This document shows, piece by piece, positions 29,989 through 37,124 of a DNA stretch of 40,921 nucleotides. Below the pieces are notes generated by a model, which ran no database searches, had not been told where the DNA came from, and saw only the letters and a list, made by a program, of their open reading frames with translations. Position numbers and translations under genes: made by a program. How positions within the stretch are numbered: the first letter of the stretch is position 1; each line of letters starts with the position of its first letter. Location: positions 1 through 40,921 of the forward strand of contig JAIEMT010000025.1 in the NCBI GenBank assembly GCA_019751945.1, read 5' to 3'. This DNA comes from a bacterium (GTDB taxonomy: Bacteria; Bdellovibrionota; UBA1018).

Positions 29989-31596
29989 TCAGTAGTGTGC
30001 TGAGACCAGGTCCACGCCGCTGAGAGCATTAAACTTTAGATCTTTAACGTATTTCCGAATGAGATACTCCGTGCTTCGAAAATAAAGCGGAATTAAAGCA
30101 GGATGAGTATCCAGCAAGATCTGATTGGCTTTGGCATAAGCCGCCACCCGATCTGCCGAAGTGGATGCCGTGTCGCCCACCTGAACATGCTTCGAATATT
30201 CCTTATCTTCCCAGCGTCCTAAGTTCTGCATATTGGGTTCTGAAAAGAGTGAATAAAAAGTTGCCGCATCCGGAAACGAAGTTCCCTTCGAATTAATAAA
30301 AACGGTCGGGGGATTTTGCAGCATGGAGTAGAAAAAGGACTTGGGGTCCATTCCCACTAGCTCCACTTCAATTCCTAAATTCGTTTTCCACTGGGCTTGA
30401 ATCCACTCTGCCAGCGTTTTGATCTGGGTACGGTTGTAGTAACGCAAAGTAAGCGGCGGGAATTTTTTCTTGTCGGAAAGATCAGTGATCCCCGCTTCAG
30501 CTAAAAGTTTTTTTGCCTGTTCTTTCGAACCCGTCACCGGCACCGGTTGCCTTGGGAAGTCCCCAGACATTGCGCCAGCACCCATCATCTTCCAAACTTC
30601 GGGTGGGCAGAACTCCAGAGCCGGACGATGAGCTACTCCTAAGACCTTCGGAATTTCAGTTCGATTCAAGGCGGCGGAGAGCGCCAGAATTCCTTTTTGG
30701 TGCGACGTGATTGGGTGGCCCGGTCCCACTCCAATGAAATAGGTAATTGGAGAGTCTTTCACGATGACGTCGGAGCGTTTCGCGGCCGCCTGACCCGGTT
30801 CCGTTACTAACTCAAAATGTCCGGAGTTAAAAAGATTCAGCGCGGTGTTGTCGTCTGGAATAATCCACGCTTCGATGCGATCAAACCAAGGCTTCGGTGC
30901 TTGCTGAGGGGTTCCCGCCAAAGGATTCGCTACCAGCACAATTCGCATTTCATTTTGCCAGTCTTGAAACTTGTATGAACCCAGGGTGGGGATCTGCGAC
31001 GGTTTGGCCCAAATTGAATTTCCGCGTTTTAAAATATCGGGTCGTACTGGATAGGTGACCCAATGAGTGAGGAGTGCCTTCATATAAGGCACCGGATGAT
31101 TCAACCGAATTTCAAATTTCGTATCGGAAAGAACTTTGATCCCCAATTCCGATGGACGGCGCTGATTGAACTCGCGCGCTCCTTGAATATCGAAAAGGAA
31201 GTAAGCATAGGTGCTGGCAGTGAGGGGATCCAGAAGGCGAGTGAGACCTGCCACGACGTGTTCGGCCTTCAAAGGCATGCTGTCGGACCAGAGGACTCCT
31301 GGTTGAAGTTCAAACGTCCAGGTTTTGCCATCGCTGCTGACCTTGGCGTCTTTCACAAGGTCGGCTGAGACCGATCCGTCTTCGTCAATCTTGTACAAAC
31401 CGCGCATCGCATTTTGAATCAGAACAATGGGGATATCTCCCAGATTCCAATCCAAGCTGACGGGTTCAAAGGTCAGGCGCATTCGAAAGATTCGACCCGC
31501 GGGCGGGTTGTCTGCCGAGGCGGCATTCGCGGTCTGCAAGGGAACCTGTCCAAAGAGGACAAGTATTAGGGTCACCAATCCCAGCCGGGTGATCAT
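29989..31596 (-). CDS. Oligopeptide-type ABC transporter substrate-binding protein (SBP family 5)
   Basis: The 535-residue protein has a signal peptide (MITRLGLVTLILVLFGQVP..TANA|AS) without a lipobox, then the extracellular solute-binding family 5 fold: LRLTFEPVSLDWNLGDIPIV near the start, LQPGVLWSDSMPLKAEHVV in the DGxxxTAxDVv position, and VFINSKGTSFPDAATFYSLF plus YFRSTEYLIRKYVKDLKF near the end. Length is typical. It would bind peptides or related compounds in the periplasm, but no permease or ATPase gene lies nearby, so it is an orphan receptor. Its promoter directly abuts the start codon. Confidence 0.88.
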   Translation of the reverse strand: MITRLGLVTLILVLFGQVPLQTANAASADNPPAGRIFRMRLTFEPVSLDWNLGDIPIVLIQNAMRGLYKIDEDGSVSADLVKDAKVSSDGKTWTFELQPGVLWSDSMPLKAEHVVAGLTRLLDPLTASTYAYFLFDIQGAREFNQRRPSELGIKVLSDTKFEIRLNHPVPYMKALLTHWVTYPVRPDILKRGNSIWAKPSQIPTLGSYKFQDWQNEMRIVLVANPLAGTPQQAPKPWFDRIEAWIIPDDNTALNLFNSGHFELVTEPGQAAAKRSDVIVKDSPITYFIGVGPGHPITSHQKGILALSAALNRTEIPKVLGVAHRPALEFCPPEVWKMMGAGAMSGDFPRQPVPVTGSKEQAKKLLAEAGITDLSDKKKFPPLTLRYYNRTQIKTLAEWIQAQWKTNLGIEVELVGMDPKSFFYSMLQNPPTVFINSKGTSFPDAATFYSLFSEPNMQNLGRWEDKEYSKHVQVGDTASTSADRVAAYAKANQILLDTHPALIPLYFRSTEYLIRKYVKDLKFNALSGVDLVSAHY

Positions 31597-31602
31597 CTTC
31601 TA

Positions 31603-31630
31603 AGGTTAGCGGAGGGGTGCGTCTTGTCAC
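31603..31630 (-). promoter_or_regulatory. Promoter of the SBP gene, leaderless layout
   Basis: Minus-strand GTGACA (31630-31625), 16-base spacer, TAACCT (31608-31603), six bases before the ATG at 31596. There is no ribosome binding site in the six bases. Confidence 0.4.
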
Positions 31631-31635
31631 CAGAA

Positions 31636-31701
31636 ATGTTTTATTCTGGCCCCGACTGGAGCCAGAACCGGTAAATTTTGACGGGTTGAGTAATAAAACA
31701 T
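31636..31701. repeat. Nested inverted repeats in a gene-free stretch
   Basis: ATGTTTTATT (31636-31645) and AATAAAACAT (31692-31701) are perfect inverted copies. Within them TTCTGGC/GCCAGAA forms a 7-bp hairpin at about 31644-31667. The stretch 31597-31868 between the SBP gene and the Rsm22 gene holds no credible coding frame; this dyad and the SBP promoter are all I see in it. Confidence 0.5.
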
Positions 31702-31868
31702 GAAATATTTGCTCAGTGACTCATCGCTTCCCGCACGGAAAAGCTGGCACGGCGGATGCAATCTCTTCTGACAAGCTCTCTGTCACTGTACGAGTGTAGC
31801 GGGACGTGGGGACTGGGGAACGATGGAGAGTGGTCTTACCCTGTTCAATAAAGCTTCTATTAGCCTGC

Positions 31869-33062
31869 CTAGTTGGTCGGCCCTCGTTGAGAGGGTCGGC
31901 CAACATCTAACAAATCTCCGCGACGTAAAGAGCTCTTCGGATGTCTGGGAAGGGGGTGGCGGAGCACCTGATTGGGTTCGCAGAGCAGAAGCGCTTTTTT
32001 TCCAAGAGGTCCAGGAAGCTGGTCACTAATCACTCTTCGCATGGTTTTCTTCGGTGCCGGCGCAGGATGGTCGGTCGCTGCTAACCAGAGGTAAGAATAC
32101 TTCGCCCATTGGCGTTCTGATCCCAATCCTTTTGAAAACCGCTTGAACCAATTTCCAGGAATTTGTACGGGTACTGAGAAGTGACACCAGTCTCGACCTT
32201 CACTCATGGGGCAGGTTCCCGAATGGAGGCAAGGCCCCCAAAGCGATGTAGGTTCTTGCAGAATTCCCGATTCAAAAAACTCATTTCTAAGAAGTGAAAG
32301 CCCTTGGGAAGGAAGCTTTGCAGCAGGCTCTACAAAGAGCATTCCACCGCCGCGAGTACACTCGAAATATTTAATGAGCTGGCGATGCGCGGCTTGTTTT
32401 TCAAGGGCACTAGCTCCTGGAATTTCGTTAATCACATTTCCGAGCAGTGTCAGTGCAAAAGGAGGACCGGAATCGATCTGAGTTTTTTCCCAACGCCCGA
32501 CGTAGGATCGAACCGTTAATTTGCCCTTTAATTTAGGATTTTTTTCGACGATCGCTGCTACTAGTTCCTCCCCATCTTTCAATATCGCGGCATTCGTATC
32601 CACCCAGTGAAATTCGATGGGAGGTAGCGGCTTCTTTTCTTGAAGTAGTCGAAGCAAAAGTGCAATCGAAGCGGTGCCCGGGCCAGAGCCTAAATCTAGG
32701 ACTCGGTAAACGTCTTGCTGGTGCGCAAACTCCAACGCAGCCTTCATGGCTAAAGAATGTTGTTCGAACAGCACGGTAAATTTTGCCGCCTGAAGTGGGA
32801 GAAAGTAGAGCAAGTAGCTGGATCGAAACTTGGCATGATTGAAGTACGCCGGCATGTGGCTGGGACGCTCTTCTGTAAAAAGGTCCGAAAGTTCTTCAAT
32901 TCCTTGGTAAAAAAAGTGTGCATCTTGTTGGGTGAAGGGCTTCGACTTCCAGGACTCTTTTTGGCTGTAGGTTCGCTTGACCCAGGTCGGGATGATCTCG
33001 TCGACAAAAACGGGCCAAAAAGGAGAAAATTGAGAGTGAGAAACCGGTCGGCCCTGCTGCAT
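31869..33062 (-). CDS. Rsm22/METTL17-like small-subunit methyltransferase family protein
   Basis: The 397-residue protein has a helical N-terminal region with NHAKFRSSYLLYFLP, then a class I SAM domain (VLDLGSGPGTASIAL, residues 121-135; NVINEIP). It then has the Rsm22 C-terminal signature: GPCLHSGTCPMSEGRDWCHF with Cys 278, 284 and 293, KYSYLWLA, and LLLCE with Cys361. Four cysteines in these places are the iron-sulfur cluster ligands in the mitochondrial homologue METTL17. The family acts in small-ribosomal-subunit maturation; catalytic activity is not always retained. About 35 residues follow the LLLCE motif, an unusual tail whose end lies in a hairpin. ATG at 33062 has no ribosome binding site but lies just after a promoter. 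Confidence 0.85.
   Translation of the reverse strand: MQQGRPVSHSQFSPFWPVFVDEIIPTWVKRTYSQKESWKSKPFTQQDAHFFYQGIEELSDLFTEERPSHMPAYFNHAKFRSSYLLYFLPLQAAKFTVLFEQHSLAMKAALEFAHQQDVYRVLDLGSGPGTASIALLLRLLQEKKPLPPIEFHWVDTNAAILKDGEELVAAIVEKNPKLKGKLTVRSYVGRWEKTQIDSGPPFALTLLGNVINEIPGASALEKQAAHRQLIKYFECTRGGGMLFVEPAAKLPSQGLSLLRNEFFESGILQEPTSLWGPCLHSGTCPMSEGRDWCHFSVPVQIPGNWFKRFSKGLGSERQWAKYSYLWLAATDHPAPAPKKTMRRVISDQLPGPLGKKALLLCEPNQVLRHPLPRHPKSSLRRGDLLDVGRPSQRGPTN
31872..31904. repeat. 14-bp hairpin in the last codons of the Rsm22-like gene
   Basis: GTTGGTCGGCCCTC (31872-31885) and GAGGGTCGGCCAAC (31891-31904) pair with two G-T positions on the plus strand around a GTTGA loop. The hairpin ends exactly at the stop codon of the minus-strand gene. 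No T run follows on either side, so a classic terminator is not supported. Confidence 0.6.
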
Positions 33063-33071
33063 TGAAATTTT

Positions 33072-33101
33072 CTTATGCTATACTTTTAAACAGGAGGTCA
33101 A
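33072..33101. promoter_or_regulatory. Divergent overlapping promoters
   Basis: Minus strand, toward the Rsm22-like gene: TTGACC (33101-33096), 18-base spacer, CATAAG (33077-33072), nine bases before the ATG (leaderless layout). Plus strand: extended -10 TGCTATACT (33076-33084), giving a short leader that carries AAGGA before the ATG at 33113. The two cannot fire together, so they probably compete. Confidence 0.5.
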
Positions 33102-33112
33102 GGATTGATCTC

Positions 33113-33541
33113 ATGAAACTGAAGACCTACTGGAAAGATCGCACCAGCCAAATTTGGATGTTTTTTTGCCCGCTTTGCAAAGCTCAGCGCAGGCTTCCGT
33201 TTCGTCCCACTCCTGGTAGTCTTCGTCACTATCTTCAAGTCGGTTTGACCTCTCTCGTTTTCACCCTGGCGACGTGGGATTTTTTTTCTTGGAAAGGAAT
33301 TCTTTCCTTCCTTCCTTTTTGGACCTTGTTTGAAATTGCTTACCGAGTTCGCAGTCGTGCCATGCTGAGTTGCTCGCAGTGCGGCTTCGATCCCTATCTC
33401 TATATGACCGATTTGGACCGGGCGAAGAGCGAAGTGCGCGCACACTGGCGCAAAAAGTTTGAAGAAAAAGGCCTGCCAAACCCTTATCAGGACGAGCTTT
33501 CAGCTGAGCCTGTTTCGGAAGCGGATGCTGCTGCCCGTTAA
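33113..33541 (+). CDS. Zinc-ribbon membrane protein of unknown function
   Basis: The 142-residue protein has two cysteine pairs, CPLC (19-22) and CSQC (87-90), that can form one zinc ribbon. They are split by a hydrophobic region (about residues 42-78, TSLVFTLATWDFFSWKGILSFLPFW) able to form two membrane helices, so both pairs would meet on the cytoplasmic side. The C-terminal 45 residues are charged and hydrophilic. An AAGGA site precedes the ATG. No named family recognised. Divergent from the Rsm22-like gene and upstream of ssb. Confidence 0.75.
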   Translation: MKLKTYWKDRTSQIWMFFCPLCKAQRRLPFRPTPGSLRHYLQVGLTSLVFTLATWDFFSWKGILSFLPFWTLFEIAYRVRSRAMLSCSQCGFDPYLYMTDLDRAKSEVRAHWRKKFEEKGLPNPYQDELSAEPVSEADAAAR

Positions 33542-33585
33542 CTGAAACCGCCGACGGTAAACCGCAAACTGTCTTGAGACCGTTC

Positions 33586-33613
33586 TTGACAGCACTACCA
33601 CCCGAGCGATAGT
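33586..33613 (+). promoter_or_regulatory. ssb promoter, near-leaderless layout
   Basis: TTGACA (33586-33591), 16-base spacer, GATAGT (33608-33613), 11 bases before the ATG at 33625. A direct repeat TCTTGA at 33572 and 33585 overlaps the -35 and could be an operator. Confidence 0.5.
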
Positions 33614-33624
33614 TCTTTGGGACT

Positions 33625-34107
33625 ATGTCAGTAAACAAAGTCATTTTGGTGGGGAGATTGGGTCAGAATCCGGAGGTGAAATACACTCCTTCTGGCGCAG
33701 CTGTGGCGAATTTCAGCATTGCAACCAACGAAAGCTGGGTCGATAAGTCCGGTCAAAAACAAGAGCGGACGGAATGGCATCGCATCGTTGTGTGGGGAAA
33801 GCTGGCAGAACTCTGCAGTCAGTATTTAACCAAGGGCCGTCAGGCTTATGTGGAAGGCCGTTTGCAAACTCGTCAGTGGCAAGACAAAGAAGGCGTGACC
33901 AAGTACACGACTGAAGTTCAAGCCCAGACAGTGCAATTTCTCGGAGGCGCTTCGCGCGAATCGGGAATGGGGGCCGCAGACGATAGCGTTCCAACAGGTT
34001 TAAATAATTCGATGGGTGGCGGCATGCAGGCCCCAACAGCACGTGGTGCTGCTAACGGTGGTGCGTTTGCTGAGCCTTCCTTCAGTGAAGACGACATTCC
34101 GTTTTGA
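33625..34107 (+). CDS. ssb: Single-stranded DNA-binding protein
   Basis: The 160-residue protein has an N-terminal OB fold (about residues 1-108) with [37 protein letters not shown] and [12 protein letters not shown] Gly/Ala/Asn-rich disordered linker follows, then the acidic tip EDDIPF, which docks SSB-interacting proteins. It coats single-stranded DNA in replication and repair. There is no strong ribosome binding site, and the promoter is only 11 bases away. Length and layout are normal. The mannose-phosphate synthase gene follows after 25 bases with its own ribosome binding site. Confidence 0.96.
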   Translation: MSVNKVILVGRLGQNPEVKYTPSGAAVANFSIATNESWVDKSGQKQERTEWHRIVVWGKLAELCSQYLTKGRQAYVEGRLQTRQWQDKEGVTKYTTEVQAQTVQFLGGASRESGMGAADDSVPTGLNNSMGGGMQAPTARGAANGGAFAEPSFSEDDIPF

Positions 34108-34132
34108 GCACTAGCAGCTCAGTAAGGACACC

Positions 34133-34876
34133 ATGAAAGCGCTCATCATCGTTCCGACCTACAATGAGATTGAGAACATCAAATCATTAGTAGAATCGGT
34201 GATGGCTGTTACGCCGACCTCAGTAGATCTTCTCATCTGCGATGACAATTCTCCGGATGGAACGGGTCCATTGGCCGATACGTTGGCGAAACAGAATCCG
34301 CGAATTCATGTGCTCCATCGTGAAAAGAAAATGGGCTTGGGAACCGCGTATGTGGCGGGTTTCAAGTGGGGACTCGCGAAGGACTATCAAGTCCTCATTG
34401 AGATGGACGCCGATTTTTCACATGATCCAAAATATTTGCCCCAGATGCTTCAGCATCTCAACCAGCACGATGTTGTGATTGGTTCTCGTTATGTGGCTGG
34501 GGGCGGAACTAAGAATTGGGGATTGGGCCGAAAGATTTTGAGTCGGGGTGGGAGTATTTATTCCCGTTTAATTTTGGGCGCACCCATTCGGGATTTCACC
34601 GGTGGTTTTAACGGTTGGGCCCGTAAGGTTCTCGAGACCGTTGAAATTGAAACTTTGAAATCGGATGGCTATTCCTTTCAAATCGAGTTGAAGTACCGCG
34701 CGTTTCTCAGAAAGTTTGATATTTTTGAATTCCCCATCATTTTTGAAGATCGCAAGGTCGGGAAGTCAAAAATGAGTCGCCGAATTGTGATTGAAGCGCT
34801 AGGTCGAGTTTGGACGTTCCGATGGAATAATTTGGGTCTGCGGGATGGAACGATGACTCGGCAGATCATTCCCTAA
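34133..34876 (+). CDS. Polyprenol-phosphate mannosyltransferase (DPM1-like GT2)
   Basis: The 247-residue GT-A enzyme resembles dolichol/polyprenol monophosphate mannose synthases of the soluble type: VPTYNEIENIKSLVESV, LICDDNSPDGTG, GLGTAYVAGFKWGL, the metal-binding DAD in EMDADFSHDP, and DFTGGFNGWARKVLE. It would transfer mannose (or another hexose) from a nucleotide sugar to a polyprenyl phosphate at the cytoplasmic face of the membrane. It lacks the C-terminal membrane helices of larger relatives. The downstream glycosyltransferase that would use the lipid-linked sugar is not in the window. AAGGA lies six bases upstream of the ATG. Confidence 0.88.
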   Translation: MKALIIVPTYNEIENIKSLVESVMAVTPTSVDLLICDDNSPDGTGPLADTLAKQNPRIHVLHREKKMGLGTAYVAGFKWGLAKDYQVLIEMDADFSHDPKYLPQMLQHLNQHDVVIGSRYVAGGGTKNWGLGRKILSRGGSIYSRLILGAPIRDFTGGFNGWARKVLETVEIETLKSDGYSFQIELKYRAFLRKFDIFEFPIIFEDRKVGKSKMSRRIVIEALGRVWTFRWNNLGLRDGTMTRQIIP

Positions 34877-34889
34877 TGCGTCGCACGGC

Positions 34890-34918
34890 TTGACCCGCCT
34901 CAGGGCATCTCTTAAAAT
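34890..34918 (+). promoter_or_regulatory. L,D-transpeptidase gene promoter, leaderless layout
   Basis: TTGACC (34890-34895), a 17-base spacer and TAAAAT (34913-34918), the best -10 match among the leaderless candidates. The ATG at 34926 is eight bases after the -10, i.e. at the predicted transcript start. Confidence 0.7.
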
Positions 34919-34925
34919 TTTGTTA

Positions 34926-35843
34926 ATGGTTTCCCCTCTTATGAAACGGCTTGCTGCGAAATTTTTTTCGACCTCTTTTGTGTGGTTCTTGGGTTTCGCT
35001 TTTTTTTCGCAAGCTTCTCTCGCTGAAAAAGGACCCATCACGGCCCTCTTGGTCGACAAAAAGACCAACACCTTAACCGTGTCCGAGTATGTGAAGGGCG
35101 AGTACAAAACGATCAAAAAATATCACGCTACTTTGGGAAAAGTGAAAGGCGACAAGGAAGAGGAGAAGGATCTTAAGACTCCTGAAGGCATTTACACTTT
35201 CAATGCTTACCTGACTCCTCCGCATATCAAGCCGAAGTTTGGAAAAATGGCTTTCTATGTCGACTATCCGAATTCCTTCGACAAGCTGGCTGGTCGAACC
35301 GGATACGACATCATGCTGCATGCGACGAACGAACCCGATCGGCTGAAACAGAACTACGACAGCGAAGGGTGCATTGTCTTGAGGAACGAAGACATCACCG
35401 AAGTGAAGCCGTATATTCGCTTGGGTTTAACGCCGATTATTATTTTTCCAGAACTGACTGACGAATTCCTCCATCCCGGAAAGAACGCCAAGCTTGTCGA
35501 GTTTTTCAATAGCTGGGTGAAGGCTTGGGAAACAAAGAGCCTCGATGGGTACGTCGATCACTATCATTCGGATTTTTCGGCTAATGGAAAAGATAAGAAG
35601 GGCTGGAAGGCCTACAAGGGTGCGTTGAATTCGCGCTATTCTGAAATCGCCGTGAATCCCACGGACGTGATGTTCATTAGTCACCCCAAATACTGGGTGG
35701 TCACCTTTACTCAAAATTATTGGTCGAAACTTAAGAATGGCGGAACAGGCCATCGTTCCCATGGCACCAAAATCCTCTATATTGCCGAGGAATCGGGGCA
35801 GCCTAAGATCATTGCGGAAACCTTTTCAAATCTGATGTGGTGA
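34926..35843 (+). CDS. L,D-transpeptidase (YkuD) with NTF2-like C-terminal domain
   Basis: The 305-residue protein has a signal peptide (hydrophobic FVWFLGFAFFSQASLA), a YkuD catalytic domain (about residues 35-180) and an NTF2/SnoaL-like domain (about 190-305). The active-site His132 (MLHATNEPD) and Cys149 in DSEGCIVLRN are present. The same two-domain layout is found in Helicobacter Csd6 and Campylobacter Pgp2, which trim peptidoglycan peptides and set cell shape, so a carboxypeptidase role is as likely as 3-3 cross-linking. The start at 34926 follows from promoter position; 34941 is an alternative ATG, and 34890 is excluded because it is the -35 box. Confidence 0.88.
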   Translation: MVSPLMKRLAAKFFSTSFVWFLGFAFFSQASLAEKGPITALLVDKKTNTLTVSEYVKGEYKTIKKYHATLGKVKGDKEEEKDLKTPEGIYTFNAYLTPPHIKPKFGKMAFYVDYPNSFDKLAGRTGYDIMLHATNEPDRLKQNYDSEGCIVLRNEDITEVKPYIRLGLTPIIIFPELTDEFLHPGKNAKLVEFFNSWVKAWETKSLDGYVDHYHSDFSANGKDKKGWKAYKGALNSRYSEIAVNPTDVMFISHPKYWVVTFTQNYWSKLKNGGTGHRSHGTKILYIAEESGQPKIIAETFSNLMW

Positions 35844-35847
35844 TCTG

Positions 35848-35877
35848 TTGACTTCCCTTTTCTGGGAAGGATATGCC
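35848..35877 (+). promoter_or_regulatory. FAD oxidoreductase promoter, near-leaderless layout
   Basis: TTGACT (35848-35853), 18-base spacer, TATGCC (35872-35877), 11 bases before the ATG at 35889. It starts only four bases after the stop of the preceding gene. Confidence 0.5.
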
Positions 35878-35888
35878 TTACACTTGAA

Positions 35889-37124
35889 ATGAAACAGATT
35901 GAAGTCGACACCCTTGTCATTGGCGCAGGCTTACTTGGCAGCAGTGTGGCCATGCATTTGGCCAAGCTGGGAGTGAAAGATGTACGGGTTGTCGATCTGG
36001 ATCTGGATGGCTCGCAAAGCAGCTCCGAGTTGAACGCAGGTGGGGTTCGTGCCACGTGGGTTCAACCGATCAATATTCAGATGTCCAAACTTTCGATCGA
36101 GTTTTTTTCTACCGTGGCAATGGACGTGGGGTACCGCCCCTGCGGGTACCTTTGGCTCCATACCGAGAAAACTTATGCATCGGGTCTGAAGGCTCGAGAA
36201 CGCCAAATTGAATTTGGTTGGCCAGTAGAGAATTGGACTCCCGCGCAGCTTCGCGACAAAGTTCCCTTTATTGATAAGACCGAGGATTTGGCAGGCGCTC
36301 TCTTTGCTCCGCGAGATGGGTTGCTGAATCCCAATCTTTTGAAGAGTTATTATCGGGGGCAAGCTAAGAAAAACGGCGCGATTTTCGATGATCGCATCTG
36401 GGTGAGCAAAGCTAAAAATTCGCAGGGAAGTTGGTGGATCGACTGCCAGGAGTTTCCTCCGATGCTGAGCTCAGAAGAGCGGTCCCGACTTTTTTCCAAC
36501 ACTAGTGGAGGCTCTGTTCCCAGTTCTGCTGTTCAGTATAAGGCCAAGAATGTTGTGAACTGTGCTGGGCCTTGGGCTTCGCAGATTGCCCGAGTTTTAG
36601 GATACGAGTGTCCCTCGCAGCCTGTGCGAAGACAGGTTTGTATTTTCGATTGTCGTGGAGTGGATCTCACTCCGTATGGAATGATTGTAGATACTTCTGG
36701 GGTGTATTTTCATCCCGAGGCGACGAATGGATTGGCCGGGTTTGCAAATCCGGATGAGCCTCCGGGTTTTAATTTCCACTACGACGGTGAAGAGTTTTTC
36801 ATGGAGCAAGTTTGGTCGAAACTCTATGAACGTTCTACTTACTTTGAACGCTTGCGCCACATTACAGGCTGGGCGGGGCTTTACGAAGTCTCTCCGGATG
36901 AAACCGGAATTGTGGGCGAGGTGACTTTAGGTGAGGTGGGGCGTGCTGGCGGAGTATTCGAAGCGCATTCCTTTTCGGGCCACGGAGTGATGCACAGTTA
37001 TTCAGCCGGATTAGTTTTAGCGGAAAAAATTAAGACCGGAAAATATCAGACTCTCGATGTTTCGATTTTAAATGGAGATCGATTTGCGAAGGGCGCGCTG
37101 ATTCACGAAACCCAGATTATTTAG
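35889..37124 (+). CDS. FAD-dependent oxidoreductase of the DAO (amino acid oxidase/sarcosine oxidase) family
   Basis: The 411-residue flavoprotein begins with the dinucleotide-binding motif TLVIGAGLLGSSVAMHLAKLG followed by an acidic strand end (VVDLDLD). It shows the FAD-contacting SSELNAGGVRATW, the NCAGPWASQIARVLG segment and the C-terminal GHGVMHSYSAGLVLAEKI loop, all typical of DAO-fold enzymes such as D-amino-acid dehydrogenases and sarcosine or dimethylglycine oxidases. Substrate unknown; a secondary amine or D-amino acid is likely. Because of its neighbours (transpeptidase, Mpl), a role with wall-derived D-amino acids is conceivable but unproven. The 3' end overlaps the convergent mpl gene by eight bases. 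Confidence 0.85.
   Translation: MKQIEVDTLVIGAGLLGSSVAMHLAKLGVKDVRVVDLDLDGSQSSSELNAGGVRATWVQPINIQMSKLSIEFFSTVAMDVGYRPCGYLWLHTEKTYASGLKARERQIEFGWPVENWTPAQLRDKVPFIDKTEDLAGALFAPRDGLLNPNLLKSYYRGQAKKNGAIFDDRIWVSKAKNSQGSWWIDCQEFPPMLSSEERSRLFSNTSGGSVPSSAVQYKAKNVVNCAGPWASQIARVLGYECPSQPVRRQVCIFDCRGVDLTPYGMIVDTSGVYFHPEATNGLAGFANPDEPPGFNFHYDGEEFFMEQVWSKLYERSTYFERLRHITGWAGLYEVSPDETGIVGEVTLGEVGRAGGVFEAHSFSGHGVMHSYSAGLVLAEKIKTGKYQTLDVSILNGDRFAKGALIHETQII

Noticed and set aside
31823-32029. 68-codon plus-strand frame near the Rsm22-like gene end
   Set aside because: Antisense to the Rsm22 C-terminal tail; no ribosome binding site or recognisable sequence.
33571-33594. LexA/SOS box before ssb (CTGTC...GACAG dyad)
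   Set aside because: The dyad is spaced by 14 bases and does not match the SOS boxes I know; the overlapping direct repeat TCTTGA is noted only as a possible operator.
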